Below are positions 9,158 to 19,877 of a stretch of DNA of 55,152 nt, in pieces. Numbering within the stretch: the first letter of the stretch is position 1; the number at the start of each line of letters is the position of its first letter. The notes under the pieces are model-generated. The model had not been told where the DNA came from, did not search any database, and saw nothing but the letters and a program-made list of their open reading frames with translations. Source of the DNA: Actinomortierella ambigua (taxonomy: Eukaryota > Mortierellomycota > Mortierellomycetes > Mortierellales > Mortierellaceae); the NCBI GenBank assembly GCA_016098155.1, contig JAAAJB010000193.1:1-55152 (forward strand). Direction: 5' to 3'. Both the position numbers and the translations under genes were made by a program.

Positions 9158-10659
9158 TCAATAAAAAATGTGCTGGGCATGGACCATCATGTCATTGCTT
9201 TGCCTCATGGCTCTGATACTCCTACACAAATCTTCAAGGTTTTCTTCTGCATCTGGATGACCCTGCTCGGCCGCCTTGGTGAACCACCTGATTGCCTCGT
9301 CATCGCTCTGCTCAGTGCCTATGCCATCCTTGTACATCCATGCAAGGTTGAACTGTGCTTCTGACTCATCCTGGTTGGCTGCTTTGGTTAGCCACTTGAC
9401 GGCCTCGATATCGCTCTGCTCGAGACCCCGGCCATCCCTGTACATGCATCCAATGATGCGTTGGGCTATGGCATCACCGTTGTTGGCGGCGCCCCAAAGC
9501 AGCATTTCCGTCCCTGGATCGCTCTGATTGAGTCCCCGGTCACTCACATGCATCAAGCCGAGGTGTCTTGGCGCCAATTTGTTTTCTTGCTGCGTCGGCC
9601 TCCTTAGATTCTCTGGCGAGAACAAGTCTACCTCCGGCCGGCCGTTTACAACTGGCGCTGAGCGCAATGTGGGATAGCTGAACGCAGTATAAGCATCGGT
9701 TGTCACCTGTGTACCGCCCAAGCGACTTTGAGAGATTGAGAGCGAGTCAAAATCAAGCGAAAGAGTAGACAGGGCGGAATGACTCTCCACATTGCCCGTG
9801 TTGATGTCAATCTCCTCCAGAACAAGCTCGCTCGCCTCTGGTCGTTTGGAAGGGTCATGGTCCCAGCATCGCTCAACCCAGGCACGGTAGTCTGGAGGCG
9901 TGTCCTCGGGGAGATCCTCACGCTCTCCATCCTTGACAAGCGAGATCACCACAGAGTTGTCACGGTGCTCCTTGAACGGCGTGGAGCAGTCGGCAGCCAT
10001 CTCCCACATCACCATGCCGAGCGAATACACGTCCGACTTGGTCGACCACTTGGGTTTCCTGACAAATAGCTCGGGTGCCATCCAACGGACGGTGCCTCGC
10101 CAAGTCTCGGCTGACTTTGTGGCGCTGGTGGTCTTGATGGTGGCACAGCCAAAGTCGCACAGCTTGACCTCCAAGAGTCGCGTCAGCAACACGTTCTCGC
10201 TCTTGAGGTCCAAATGCAGTACACCTTGCGAATGGATGTAGGCCAGGCCAAGCGACACCTCTCGCGCCATCCGCTCTTTGGTGCACCAGTCTTGGATGCC
10301 CTTGTCGATGGCTGCCTTGAGGCTCCCTCCCTCGGCAAGGTCGGTCACGACGACGAGGTCGCCCTGGTGATAGTGCGTCCCATAAAACTGGATAACATGT
10401 CGGCACCGTAGATTCTCGAGCATCTGGATCTCCTTCTTGATGGCTAGCTGCGCGGCTTCGCTGGCGCTGACATGGAACCTTTTGGCAGCAACAACGAGCA
10501 TTCCCAATCGGCCTTTGTAGACGGTGCCGTAGGCTCCTTTGCCGAGCACCGCACCTAGTACGAGGGCTGACTAGGTAGATCATTAGCATTCTGGAGGGGG
10601 TTACCTCCGACATCACCTTTGTAGGGAGGGAGAAGAGGCCAGGAGACGCGACTCACCAT
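9158..10659 (-). CDS. Protein kinase with C-terminal Sel1-like repeats
   Basis: Two-exon model: an ATG at 10657-10659 ends exon 1 directly before GTGAGT, intron 10656-10571 (branch-like GCTAAT, acceptor CCTAG), exon 2 10570-9158; about 472 residues. The kinase domain begins at once: LGAVLGKGAYGTVYKG (Gly loop), VVAAKRF (ATP-site Lys), HLDLKSENVLL (catalytic loop, HLD instead of HRD), LCDFGCA (DFG), RWMAPELF (APE) and a complete C-lobe with DVYSLGMVMWEMA. It looks like the tyrosine-kinase-like/RAF-like type with Ser/Thr specificity. A Ser-rich linker follows, then two or three Sel1 repeats (AQRIIGCMYRDGRGLEQS; AQFNLAWMYKDGIGTEQS; PDAEENLEDL). Kinase-Sel1 fusions are common in Mucoromycota, Mortierellomycota and Glomeromycotina. 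An upstream in-frame stop leaves only this ATG unless a further 5' exon exists. Confidence 0.8.
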
Positions 10660-11580
10660 GGACAGTTTCACCACTTTTATTTTAGTTTTGGTGAAATGAG
10701 GCTGAATGATGGGTCTAGAGAATTAGATGAGGGTAAGGATGAGGATGAGGTTTGGATGGGAGTGTTGGGGAGGCCCAGGGGGGCGGGGAAGGGGAACTCT
10801 CCAAGCACAAACCATGCTACATGCGTCGGGTATGCTCGTTTGAGAGCGACATGCCTGCAGCAGTAGGAGGGTACGATGGTGTTGTAGACCACAGTACATC
10901 ATTTAAGACTGTGGGACCCTTTGCGCCCGTGCTGGTTCCCGAGTTGGTTACCACCTTGCCATACCGCTCCATACCATGCCGTACCGTACGAGGTGCGGGG
11001 TAAAATAGGGGGATGGCTCCCAAAGGCCCCAGCCCCCAGGGGCCTATGCGGCATGCTAGCCAGGGGAGGGGGTCGGCCCCTTGCTCAACGAGCCTCTTTC
11101 AATCACAACGGCTATATCCAATAAAGCTGGGGCCGAATCATAACAATCGCATCTCCGGTTTTGTCTCTTCTGTTCATGCCATTCTGCAGAATTGATCTTT
11201 ACCCCCCTTGCTTCGTATCGTATCGTGCCCAAACACATCGAGCGAGAAATTGTACCTACCCAAAGAAAGGCATCAGTCCATTGTGACATCCGCGTCAGTT
11301 GAGGCATCCTCATCTCTGTGCAAAGGCCATCAAAGGCATAATCATTACTCGATCGTGAAAAGCCCACCGAGGCAACATCACCATTCGATTGTTACAAGCC
11401 CACCGAGGCATCTTTAATTCATTGTAAAAAAAGTCCTACAGAGGCATCATCATTGTCTGTCTGTCTGTCTGTCTGTCAATCGAGTGACAATCCTCTCTCT
11501 CTGAAAGACACATCAGACCAGACCACACCACATCACGCCACACCAGCAGTGCACACATTACACATACAGGTGTCGGCACC
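10660..11580. other. Divergent intergenic region with small inverted and tandem repeats
   Basis: Lies between the divergently transcribed kinase and Gag-like genes, so it should hold both promoters. Visible elements: a perfect 7-bp palindrome AGGCCCC...GGGGCCT at ~11024-11045, TACCG-type repeats at ~10960-10990, four loose tandem copies at 11320-11455 and a (TCTG)n run at 11455-11477. No coding sequence recognised. Confidence 0.4.
11320..11455. repeat. Imperfect ~36-bp tandem repeat upstream of the Gag-like gene
   Basis: Three to four degraded copies of a unit around CCCACCGAGGCA followed by an AT-rich CAT/CATT...GTNA segment (two clearest copies share AAGCCCACCGAGGCA). Spacing is about 35-38 bp. 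No similar block was seen downstream of the gene, so it is not an obvious long terminal repeat. Confidence 0.4.
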
Positions 11581-12888
11581 ATGGCCACGATAAAGCAGCG
11601 TTCACCTGCCATCAGCCAGCAGGCTGTGCTTGTGCCTGGGCCTCTGCCTAAGAAGCAGGGTGTCAATGGCTACCTGGCCAAAGGCGAACCTCTCAACTTG
11701 GAAAATAAGCTTGCAGAGCAGAAGAGATCTCCTCCCGGAGAACCCAATGTCCAAAACGCTATCGACAAATTGAAGGGGTTCATGGAGACTCCCAAGCCCA
11801 TGGCCAAAGCACCTCCACTACCGTGCTTTGGGTCCCTGAAGGGTGGTTCGCCCTTTCAAGACGGCTTTCGGTATAGTGCGGTTCCTCGTTTTGGGCCTCC
11901 GGGTAGCAAGGTCCCTGCTGGAGCGACCATCATCTCGTCGCCGCTAGAGTTTCTGGACCAGTTCAGGCGAGCGACTCTTAGCATTGTCGATCCCTGCCCG
12001 TATACCCTTGCCTCAGGCATCCTGGCCAGTGCCATCGTCGACGACAGCCAGCGGAAGCGCCTGCAAAAGGCATTTGATGACCTTCCGGCTGCGCAGCTCC
12101 GAAGTTGGGCAGCATGCGAGAAGCTCTTCATCCATACCGTGCTGTCGGCGGACGACATCTTTGAGGAGGCGAGGGTGGCTATTTGGAAGGGCATGCGTCC
12201 AGGCGAGTCGTACGAGCGGTATGCGTGGCGGCTGAAGCGTGTCCTGCGGGTGTTTGAGATCCAGGACTCACTCTCGGGGGCATCGCTTCTGGAGGTGATG
12301 AAGCTCACCATCCCGTCCGACGTCCTGAACACCATGAACGTTTGGCATGGACTCCAGACTCTTTCCAATTACGTATCGCGCCTCAAGACCGACCTGCCGC
12401 CTCGACCGCCTCCAAAAGTGCTCGGCCAGGACGCCATCACCAACCCCGACGACTTTTGCCTTGCCCTGGAGAAGATGGTCGGCCCCGACGACTGTGAGGA
12501 TCGTCAAAAACTGATGGCGAACTACCGAATACTCATCGACGAGAAGCCGGCGAAGCCAGTAAAGGCAGGCGGGCCAGAGAAGACGGGACAGCCAAGGAAG
12601 CTGGCCAAGCCAGATGATTCGGATGATTCGGACGAGCCAGATGGATCGGAGGAGCCAGAAGAACCGCACGAGGCACAAGTGCATACCCGCAAGCGACCAC
12701 GCCGCAAGGAGGTTTATTGCGACAACGGTTGCGGATGGAACACCTCTCATACCACCGATCGGTGTATACGTTGCGACTATTGCTTTAGAGGCGGCCACCG
12801 GGCTGAAAACTGCAGGACCAACCCAGCTTCCCCGGCCTACGGCAAGCCTTACAGTCGACGCCGACCATCAAAGAAGAAGAAATCCTAG
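11581..12888 (+). CDS. Stand-alone retrotransposon Gag-like protein (capsid plus CCHC zinc knuckle)
   Basis: An intact, intronless 435-codon ORF with an ideal start context (GGCACCATGG). Residues ~120-280 look like a Ty3/Gypsy-type Gag capsid domain: FLDQFRRATLS and a run of amphipathic helices, then IWKGMRPGESYERYAWRLKR (the family's x-GES-x2-Y-x3-L pattern), then LLEVMKLTIPSDV and SNYVSRL. A Lys/Pro linker and an acidic stretch (DDSDDSDEPDGSEEPEEP) follow, then a basic segment and a perfect CX2CX4HX4C zinc knuckle, CDYCFRGGHRAENC, and a Lys/Arg-rich end. No protease, reverse transcriptase, RNase H or integrase follows; the next gene (ALG11) starts 357 bp later. No flanking long terminal repeats were seen. 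It may be a domesticated gag gene or a recent non-autonomous leftover. Confidence 0.75.
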   Translation: MATIKQRSPAISQQAVLVPGPLPKKQGVNGYLAKGEPLNLENKLAEQKRSPPGEPNVQNAIDKLKGFMETPKPMAKAPPLPCFGSLKGGSPFQDGFRYSAVPRFGPPGSKVPAGATIISSPLEFLDQFRRATLSIVDPCPYTLASGILASAIVDDSQRKRLQKAFDDLPAAQLRSWAACEKLFIHTVLSADDIFEEARVAIWKGMRPGESYERYAWRLKRVLRVFEIQDSLSGASLLEVMKLTIPSDVLNTMNVWHGLQTLSNYVSRLKTDLPPRPPPKVLGQDAITNPDDFCLALEKMVGPDDCEDRQKLMANYRILIDEKPAKPVKAGGPEKTGQPRKLAKPDDSDDSDEPDGSEEPEEPHEAQVHTRKRPRRKEVYCDNGCGWNTSHTTDRCIRCDYCFRGGHRAENCRTNPASPAYGKPYSRRRPSKKKKS

Positions 12889-13245
12889 GGGCGTTGTGCC
12901 TTTAACCATGGTGTTCTCTTCCACTTTTATATATTCTACCCGCATGGTTCCATAAAGCCTCTTTCTATCTATCTATCAAGCTTTCCTTGTCTACCTCTCC
13001 AGTGCGATCACGCGCGTGTACATTTGAAACGAGAGCGACGATTGGCTCCGCCGCTCTGGATGTCTTGTGTGTGTGTGGGTGGACAAAATCCTCCTTTCAT
13101 TCTTTTGCCCCCCCCTCTCCAGTCCAGTGGTGTGGGAACAATTATACAAAACGGCAAAAGAACAAAAGACGAGAACAAGGCTCTTTCTTTCTCCTCCTTC
13201 TTTCTCTCTACTCCACCCAACTCCATCATCATCTGTCAGATTCCA
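12889..13245 (+). other. Spacer between the Gag-like gene and ALG11
   Basis: Short intergenic region holding the 3' end of the upstream gene (AT-rich TTTTATATATTC, TCTATCTATCTATC run) and the pyrimidine-rich leader of ALG11. No coding region or long terminal repeat seen. Confidence 0.45.
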
Positions 13246-15350
13246 ATGGACCTGACCGCCATTCCCCTGAATGTCCGACTGGGCATCGCCTTCGTGATCA
13301 TGGTGATAGTGTGGGCCATGATGCTCTATGCTCTTATCCTGTCGATCCTCAACGCCATCATCCTGCACAAGTACAAGAAGAACCGCGACAGGGTCTATGC
13401 CAAGCACACCCCGAGACAGCCCACCCCGCCCAACGAAGGCTCCTCCAAGACCAAGAACGACGACGACAGCAAAGAGTCCAAGTACGAGACGATCCGGCCA
13501 GAGACCATCATTGGCTTCTTCCACCCATACTGGTAAGAAGTTACGAGAGAAAGAAAGAAAGAGAGAAAGAAAGAAAGAAAGAAAGAAAGAAAAGAAAAGA
13601 AAAGAAAAGAAAAGAAAGGCAGCACAATGATGATTAGAGAGAGGACGAGCCCTCTCTCTCTTTCTCTCGCTTGGCTTGTCGTCCGACCGACAAACAGGGA
13701 ATAACACAGACCCATAAACTCTTTTTCCTCTCTTTAGTAATGCCGGCGGTGGAGGCGAGCGCGTTCTGTGGACAGCCATCCGGGAGATCCAGGACCGCTA
13801 CCCTCGTGTGGTCTTGGTCGTGTACACGGGCGACACGGATACTTCCAAGGAGGATATCATCGCAAAGGTCAAAGCGTGCTTCAACATTGAGTTGGATCCC
13901 AACATGCTCGAGTTTGAGTTTCTCACCTCCCGCAAGTGGGTCGAAGGCAGCCAGTGGCCTCGCTTCACCTTGCTGGGCCAGTCCCTCGGATCCATTCGAC
14001 TTGCTTGGGAGGCGCTCAACAAGGTCGTGCCTGACATTTGGTTTGGTAAATTGCTCGACATTACCCATGCATTCATACATTCATTCATTTCCTGTTTATA
14101 TTTTGGGTGATAGTAGTGATGATTCTCTGCGTATTGGTGGACTGACATTCTACTACCACCTCTATCTCTCCTCCTCCTCTTCCCTCCACAACTAGACACC
14201 ATGGGCTACGCATTCACCTACCCTCTTGCGCGTATACTGGGTGGCTGCCAGGTGGCCGCCTATGTCCACTACCCAACCATCAGCTCCGACATGATCGGGC
14301 GCGTGGCGAGCCGCGAGTCGGCCCATAACAACGACGCAAGCATTGCGTCCAACCCTCTCAAGAGCCTTTGCAAGCTGATCTACTACCGTGCCTTTGCTGT
14401 CGCTTACCGTTTCGTGGCCTCCTTTGCCGATCATGTCCTCGCCAACTCATCCTGGACCAAATCGCACGTCGACTCCCTATGGGGCACAAAGGCCACATTG
14501 GTCTTCCCGCCCTGTGACACCCAGGCCTTGTCCGGTCTGGCCCTGAAGGACCGTGAGCGTGTGATCCTGTCCGTCTCCCAGTTCCGACCAGAGAAGGGCC
14601 ATGGCCTGCAGCTCGAGGCCCTGGCGGCCCTGTTGAAGAAGCATCCCGAATACCGTGCAGGGCAACCCAAGCAGGTGCAGCTGGTCATGTTGGGCAGTGC
14701 CCGCAATGCTGGCGATGAGGCGCGGATCGAACAGCTCAAGGACCAGGCCAAGAAGCTGGGCGTTGAAGACAATGTCACGTTTGTGGTCAATGCGCCGTTT
14801 AGCGAGCTGCAGAGCTGGCTCGGCAGGGCCAAGGTTGGATTGCATACTATGCGCGACGAGCATTTTGGCATTGGCGTTGTAGAGTTTATGGTATGTTGAA
14901 ATTATTCTATTGTGTGTTTGTGTGTGTTTGTTTGTTGCTGTTGTTGTTGTATGGCAATATTGTCGCGATGTAATTGGGGGATGGATCTCGTTTGCTAACA
15001 ATTGAATCTTGCTTCTCTTGTTCAAACTATTTTACTAGTCTGCCGGCCTGATCGCGGTCGCTCACAACTCTGCAGGACCCAAGGAGGACATTGTCACCCC
15101 TTACAAAAACCAAAAGACAGGATACCTGGCCACCACGGCCGAAGAATTTGCAGAGGCAATCGACCAGGTACTGACCATGGACGAGGACAAGCTGCACGAC
15201 ATGCAATTGGCTGCTCGGGACGCCGTCGAAGAGCGGTTCTCGGAGAAGGCCTTTGTGGCACGATTCTTTAGACCGCTGCATAAGGCCATCACCGGCGAGC
15301 GGCGTGTCATTGAGGGCGAAAAGCTTCTTCCTGGCATGCAAACACATTAG
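13246..15350 (+). CDS. ALG11: GDP-Man:Man3GlcNAc2-PP-dolichol alpha-1,2-mannosyltransferase
   Basis: Adds the fourth and fifth mannoses to the lipid-linked N-glycan precursor on the cytosolic face of the endoplasmic reticulum. Four exons fit splice consensus and phase: 13246-13532, 13738-14045, 14196-14890 and 15039-15350, giving 533 residues (yeast Alg11 is 548). An N-terminal membrane helix (residues ~12-38, LGIAFVIMVIVWAMMLYAL) anchors the enzyme. The signature FFHPYCNAGGGGERVLW is split by intron 1 within the Cys codon. Later come YVHYPTISSDM, SQFRPEKGH and the GT-B family 4 nucleotide-sugar motif EHFGIGVVEFMSAG, which crosses intron 3. The linker after the anchor (residues ~50-80) is charged and divergent. 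Intron 1 carries a (GAAA)n repeat. Confidence 0.95.
13546..13618. repeat. (GAAA)n/(GAAAA)n microsatellite in ALG11 intron 1
   Basis: Purine-only run of GAAA then GAAAA units directly after the 5' splice site of ALG11 intron 1 (intron 13533-13737). Confidence 0.9.
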
Positions 15351-15574
15351 ACAACAATTATCTCCGCCATTGCTTGTAATAGTAAAAAAAGAATGTTTCT
15401 TTCCTTCTTCTTTGTATCGTGAGCAAGTAAACTCGAGGTGGGAGCATTGGTACTAGTGGCTGCTATGCACCCACTCCCTGTACATAAAAAAAAATTGGCC
15501 ATACAAATTGCATTGAAGATATCTTTTGCATGGACACAATCTCTGTCCAAACATAAAAAACTGACTAGCAAGAT

Positions 15575-17856
15575 TTACATCTCTTTCTGGAAAGGAAAGG
15601 CGGCCTGCCTGGCAGAGACCTGAACGAGCAAGCTCCCTTCCATGGGGAGAGTGGCCGAGCCCTTGATCTGTGGAATCGGATGACCTGGCGCCAACTTGAA
15701 CTCAAACCTCTGGAGTAAATGCACCGTTGTCACCAGGGCCTCGAGCGTGGCAAATGTCTGCCCCAAGCAGACACGAGGACCGGCATTAAAGGCAACAAAC
15801 TTGAATGGGCTCTCGTTGCGGAACCTTCCAAAGGGTGACCGTCTCTTTGAGGCTGTCGTCTTGGTGTCCCCTTCCTCCTCCTGTTCCTCGTTTTGCTCTT
15901 CATCTTTTTCTGCCTTTTGCTGCTGCTGCTCGTGCTGATTCTCCTTAACCCCGTCCTCTCGTGGGGTACCCGAGAGCCAGCGTTCGGGGTAGAAGCGGTG
16001 GGCGTCCTCGCCCCAGATCTTCGGGCTACGGCCCATAATATAGTTGGAATAGCCGATAAAATCACCCTTCTTGACCCTCACACCGTTCGGCAACACATCG
16101 TCAGAGGCGACCATCTTGGCGTTCTTGGGCACGGGTGGGTACAGGCGCAAGGTTTCGTAGAAGACGGCTTTGGCGTATGGCAGCTCCTGGATTATGGTTT
16201 CGTAGGTGTAGTCGGTAGTAGTAGTAGTAGCGGTCGCTGTCGACGATGGGGTGGGAAAGACGGCATCGATTTCTCGTCGGAGATTGCTTTGGACGCGAGG
16301 GTGGGTCATAAGCAAGTAGAACATCCAGGTCAATGTCTGTGCCGTGGTGTCACGGCCTGCAATCATAAAGTTGATGAAGACGTCGCGGAGCTCGAGGTCC
16401 GAGAGCTTGGATCCATCGTCGCTCTTGTTAGAAACAAGACAACAGCGCGTAAAAGAGAAAAAACAAAGGTGAGAAAAGTTAAGCTAACTTGCCTGCTGTG
16501 GGAGGGGGGAGGGTTAACATTCTTTCTCTGCCGCGCACCATTGCTTTTTCTCCTCCCTATGTAGCCGTTTTACCTCATAACGAATAAAATGGTCGAGAAG
16601 ATCGGCACGACGCCCCTGCCGTTGCTCCTCCGTCTCGGCCCGTCGGGCTGCAATGGCATCATAAGCATACCGATCCAAGGTAGCCAAAGCCTTGTCGACC
16701 GTCCGCTGATGACCCGTGATCCTATCCGTGATGAAATAAAATGGATTCTGGACCTGACGGTCCGTCTCGGCGGTCATAAAGTCGTAGGCATCGCCAAACT
16801 CGTGCGATCCCTCCGTGCCAAGCGCATGAAAATCGATCCCAAACGATAGTTGGGCAAAGGCTTGAAGCGTCAGCTTGTGGAATTCGCATTGTAGATCGAC
16901 CAGCCGTGGACCACGCCCTGCAGGCCTTCCTCCTCCTCCTCCTCCTCCCAGTGATGGCGATGCTACTACGTTGGCTGTCTCGCCAGTGACATCCATGCTT
17001 TTCTCGAGCACCTTTCCGAGCTCCACTGCCGTTTCTGAAAAGGCGTGCTGCACCAGGTCACGATAGAGTCGTGTGGTGAAGAGCATGGACGCTGTCTTGC
17101 GGTGGAGACGCCACTGTGCTCCGTTGCTATAGATAGGGAGGACGGCAGCATATCCACCAACGGATCAATGTGAGTCAAAATATGAAGAGCTTTAGCTTTC
17201 AAAAAACAATACCGATGAGAGGATGTTGCCAGCAATCATTGTCACCAATGACCAGAACAGGGGGACATATGGAAAAATGACTTACGAAACAAAAATTCCG
17301 TTGCCCAGTAGGTCACGCAAAGGAAAGAAATACTTGTATCCTTTCACGTAGTTCTCCTGGTTTGTCTTCAGAATGTGTTCCATGCACTCGGGCGTGTTGA
17401 CAACAATAATGCGACCAAACATAGGGAGGGACAGGGTCCTATGTATGAAGGAGGAAAGAACAGAAATGTAGTATGCCCAGGTGGTGATAAGTTGAAAGTG
17501 CGCAGAGGAAAGAGAGGTATGCCTATTTTCTTCGGGCGGCTTTATGCCTCTTACCAGGAGTCTCCATAGCGCTTAAAGTTTACCACAAGGTGGTCAAGGA
17601 AATCCACAGATGCCATGTGGAGCAGGCTACCAATGAGAGGAAGATTGCCCCAGGATTTGTCCCGTAGCTGCTTCGGGCAAGAGCTGGAGCCGATAGCGCG
17701 GTCGGGGTATTTTATAAGGACGCCAACAAGGAGAGTCATGATCGCTAGCGCTACATACTCCGAATGGGATCGTGGGTGTTTGAGAAGGTAGCGTTGTTTG
17801 GCGCGGCTCAATCCAATCCATGACATAGTGAGCGACAACAAGGAGAGAACGGGCAT
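15575..17856 (-). CDS. Cytochrome P450 monooxygenase, membrane-anchored
   Basis: Four exons in phase: 17856-17555, 17438-17286, 17126-16574 and 16423-15575, giving 618 residues. The N-terminal helix (ALAIMTLLVGVLIKY, residues ~40-54) would anchor it in the endoplasmic reticulum membrane. P450 hallmarks: WRLHRK (C-helix), MIAGRDTTAQTLTW (I-helix oxygen-binding groove), ETLRLYPPVP (ExxR), FYPERW and the haem motif FNAGPRVCLG with the ligand Cys. The overall look is like the CYP52/CYP86/CYP94-type fatty-acid and alkane hydroxylases (clan 4-like GRDTT, MGRSPKIWGEDA), so a fatty acid is a reasonable but unproven substrate. Between PERW and the haem loop lies an unusual ~45-residue Gln/Glu/Lys-rich insertion, and exon 3 has a seven-glycine run. 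Start chosen at the ATG before PVLSLLSLTM; an upstream in-frame Met is possible. Confidence 0.9.
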
Positions 17857-18314
17857 GATGTGGTGTGGCGAACAAAGTTGAAGTGGCGAACCAGAGAGAG
17901 AGAGATACAACTCTCCTCTCTATTTTTTTTTGTTGCTTTATAGCAGCATTGCGGCCTTTTTTTTTTCCCACAGACTCTTCTTTCTCAGGGGATATTGCAC
18001 AACGAGAAGGAGATGGTGCTGTGAGCCGAGGGGCACTGTATTCTCGTGATCAGGAAAGCTCGCTTCCATGCCACTCACTATATAAACATTGCGCTAGCAC
18101 ACTATTTTCACTGGTAGGCCCAACTCCCAAGCAGAGCATTCACGCTGTACCATGCGCTGATCAAACAACAAACACTACCACACAAAGCTCTTGGGCATGT
18201 ACGAATAACAAAAGGATTCATGCCACCATTGATTCTTCAGACAAAGCAAAAAAAAATCGGCTTGAACACAAACTATGGGCTTGTTGTGAGCAGTTTCGCT
18301 TGCTCTCCACTCTT
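17857..18314 (-). promoter_or_regulatory. Probable P450 promoter and leader
   Basis: Between two minus-strand genes. On the minus strand a TATA-like TTATATAG lies at ~18079-18086, about 225 bp upstream of the P450 start, and an A/T-rich and purine-rich leader leads to the ATG. Position and form fit a core promoter; nothing else recognised. Confidence 0.3.
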
Positions 18315-18854
18315 TCATCGAACTGGATTGTTTGCATCCCGATAGACCCATGTCTTTCTGTTGGCGAGCTGCGATTGTGGGGCACAGAATGTATAGTTCT
18401 TCTTCACAAACTCCTCGGCTCGCCCCTTTGCTTTGGCCACGTTAAGCTCGTCCCTATCAAAGGAGCCGGGCATCATCACCCATGCGAGGTCGTTTGTCAT
18501 GTCGATCCACGACGTGCAACCATCGAGCTCCTTTGAGGCGTCTTCGTTGTTCTCATGATCTAAAATGGGAGGTACATAGAGGGTAGGAGAGCAAAGGGAG
18601 GCGTTTAATAGCTGATTGTCATTCGGTACATGAGAGGAGAAAAGGTGCGTTAGTGCTTATTGTCTTACCAAATGGTTGTTGTTCCATAATACAGTGGATA
18701 GTGAACGATGGCAGATGGGGAGGGGGTTCAAGGGCAGATTTTCTTTGTCGGTTGTGAGAAAAGGGAGAGAGATGAGGAAAAACAACTCACATATTCTTTG
18801 TGAAAGGGAGGACTGTGCAGTCACACCGCCGAACAGAGAGGTGAACTGCTGCAT
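18315..18854 (-). CDS. Small unknown protein (about 102 residues), two exons with possible alternative first exon
   Basis: Preferred model: exon 1 18854-18791 (starts MQQFTSLFGGVTAQSSLSQR) and exon 2 18559-18315, joined across intron 18790-18560 (GTGAGT...TTTTAG) with a split Tyr codon; 102 residues. Exon 2 encodes ENNEDASKELDGCTSW, DLAWVMMPGSFDRDELN and AEEFVKKNYTFCAPQS. Inside the intron a second exon at 18687-18669 (MEQQPF, donor GTAAGA) is also in phase with exon 2 and would give an 87-residue form with its own start. No known family was recognised. There is no signal peptide or membrane segment; the protein is polar, with two cysteines. Composition and clean splice phases argue that it is real. 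Confidence 0.5.
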
Positions 18855-19842
18855 TGTGATCTCACTGGCGTGAGCAAACTTGCAAGTAGCTGTGTCTTGG
18901 ACTTTAAGGGGAAAGAATTGGGGGGGGGGGGGGAAAAAGGGGATTGGAGAGGGGGGAAGGGGGGTGGTGGGGGGATGGTGGAGATGGTCGTCAAAGTAGG
19001 ATGAGCATCCTAGCCAAGAGCAAAGCACTGTATATTTTTGATGCCCCCCCCCCCCCCGACCCACAACTGTCAGAACCATCGCGTTCGTTCGCCTACGAGC
19101 GGGGATTGAAACGATAGAGATGCTGCGGACCAGATGGAGAGCTCGCAGGATTTTATCTTCCTTGCAACCTCCACTCTTCTCTCAGATCCCGTTCGCCAGT
19201 CGATGGAAAACTATTCAAAGGTTTACATACGAGATGGCCTGTTAGGGGAGCATGGCAATCAGACAAAGGGTGGTGCTGCATGAATCATAGCGTGGTCCTA
19301 TCTTATTCCATGAGCTACAGGTTCAACAACCCAATAACTCCCTGAATTGCAGTTTCCCCTGGAGGAACTCAAGAAAAGTGCCCAGTATGCCACCCAGCGA
19401 ACTGGCAAAGGATTATTTCAGGCTTTGAGTTCCTGGATGCTGACACACCAAGCTCAACCACCTGCCGATCCGCGGGTTGGGACCCAACCCTGTCTGATGC
19501 AGACAAGAAAAGCGACAAAAAAAACAAACACACACACACACACAATAGGGACAGCAAGGATGCAAGGCTATCAAGGGGGGCTACAACATAGTGTAATAGA
19601 AAAGAAGGTGAAGAGGCAGCGGTTGGGACAGGCTTGAGGCCGTTCCACAAGTCTGGCAAAGCTGCTTCAGTCAAGCGCTCGTTCATTCATCGGGCCCTAT
19701 TTACATGTTTATTACACCGACCCTCAGGATCCATCTGATGAGTGTCACACAGTGCTAATAGGAAGACACTTGACCAGGTGATGGTTCCAGAGACACTCGA
19801 TATGTAGTCAAAGTGGTGAGTTTTGGAAGACTAGAAGTCTCT

Positions 19843-19877
<35 letters not shown>

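Noticed and set aside
9960..10616. 218-codon ORF antisense-frame shadow within the kinase gene
   Set aside because: Same strand, different frame of the strongly supported kinase domain; Arg/His-rich translation typical of a shadow frame.
11130..13245. Long terminal repeats around the Gag-like gene
   Set aside because: Compared the flanks by eye; no matching direct repeats, primer-binding site or polypurine tract was found.
19347..19686. Short ORFs on both strands around a CA repeat
   Set aside because: No conserved motif, and each depends on the (CA)n tract to stay open.
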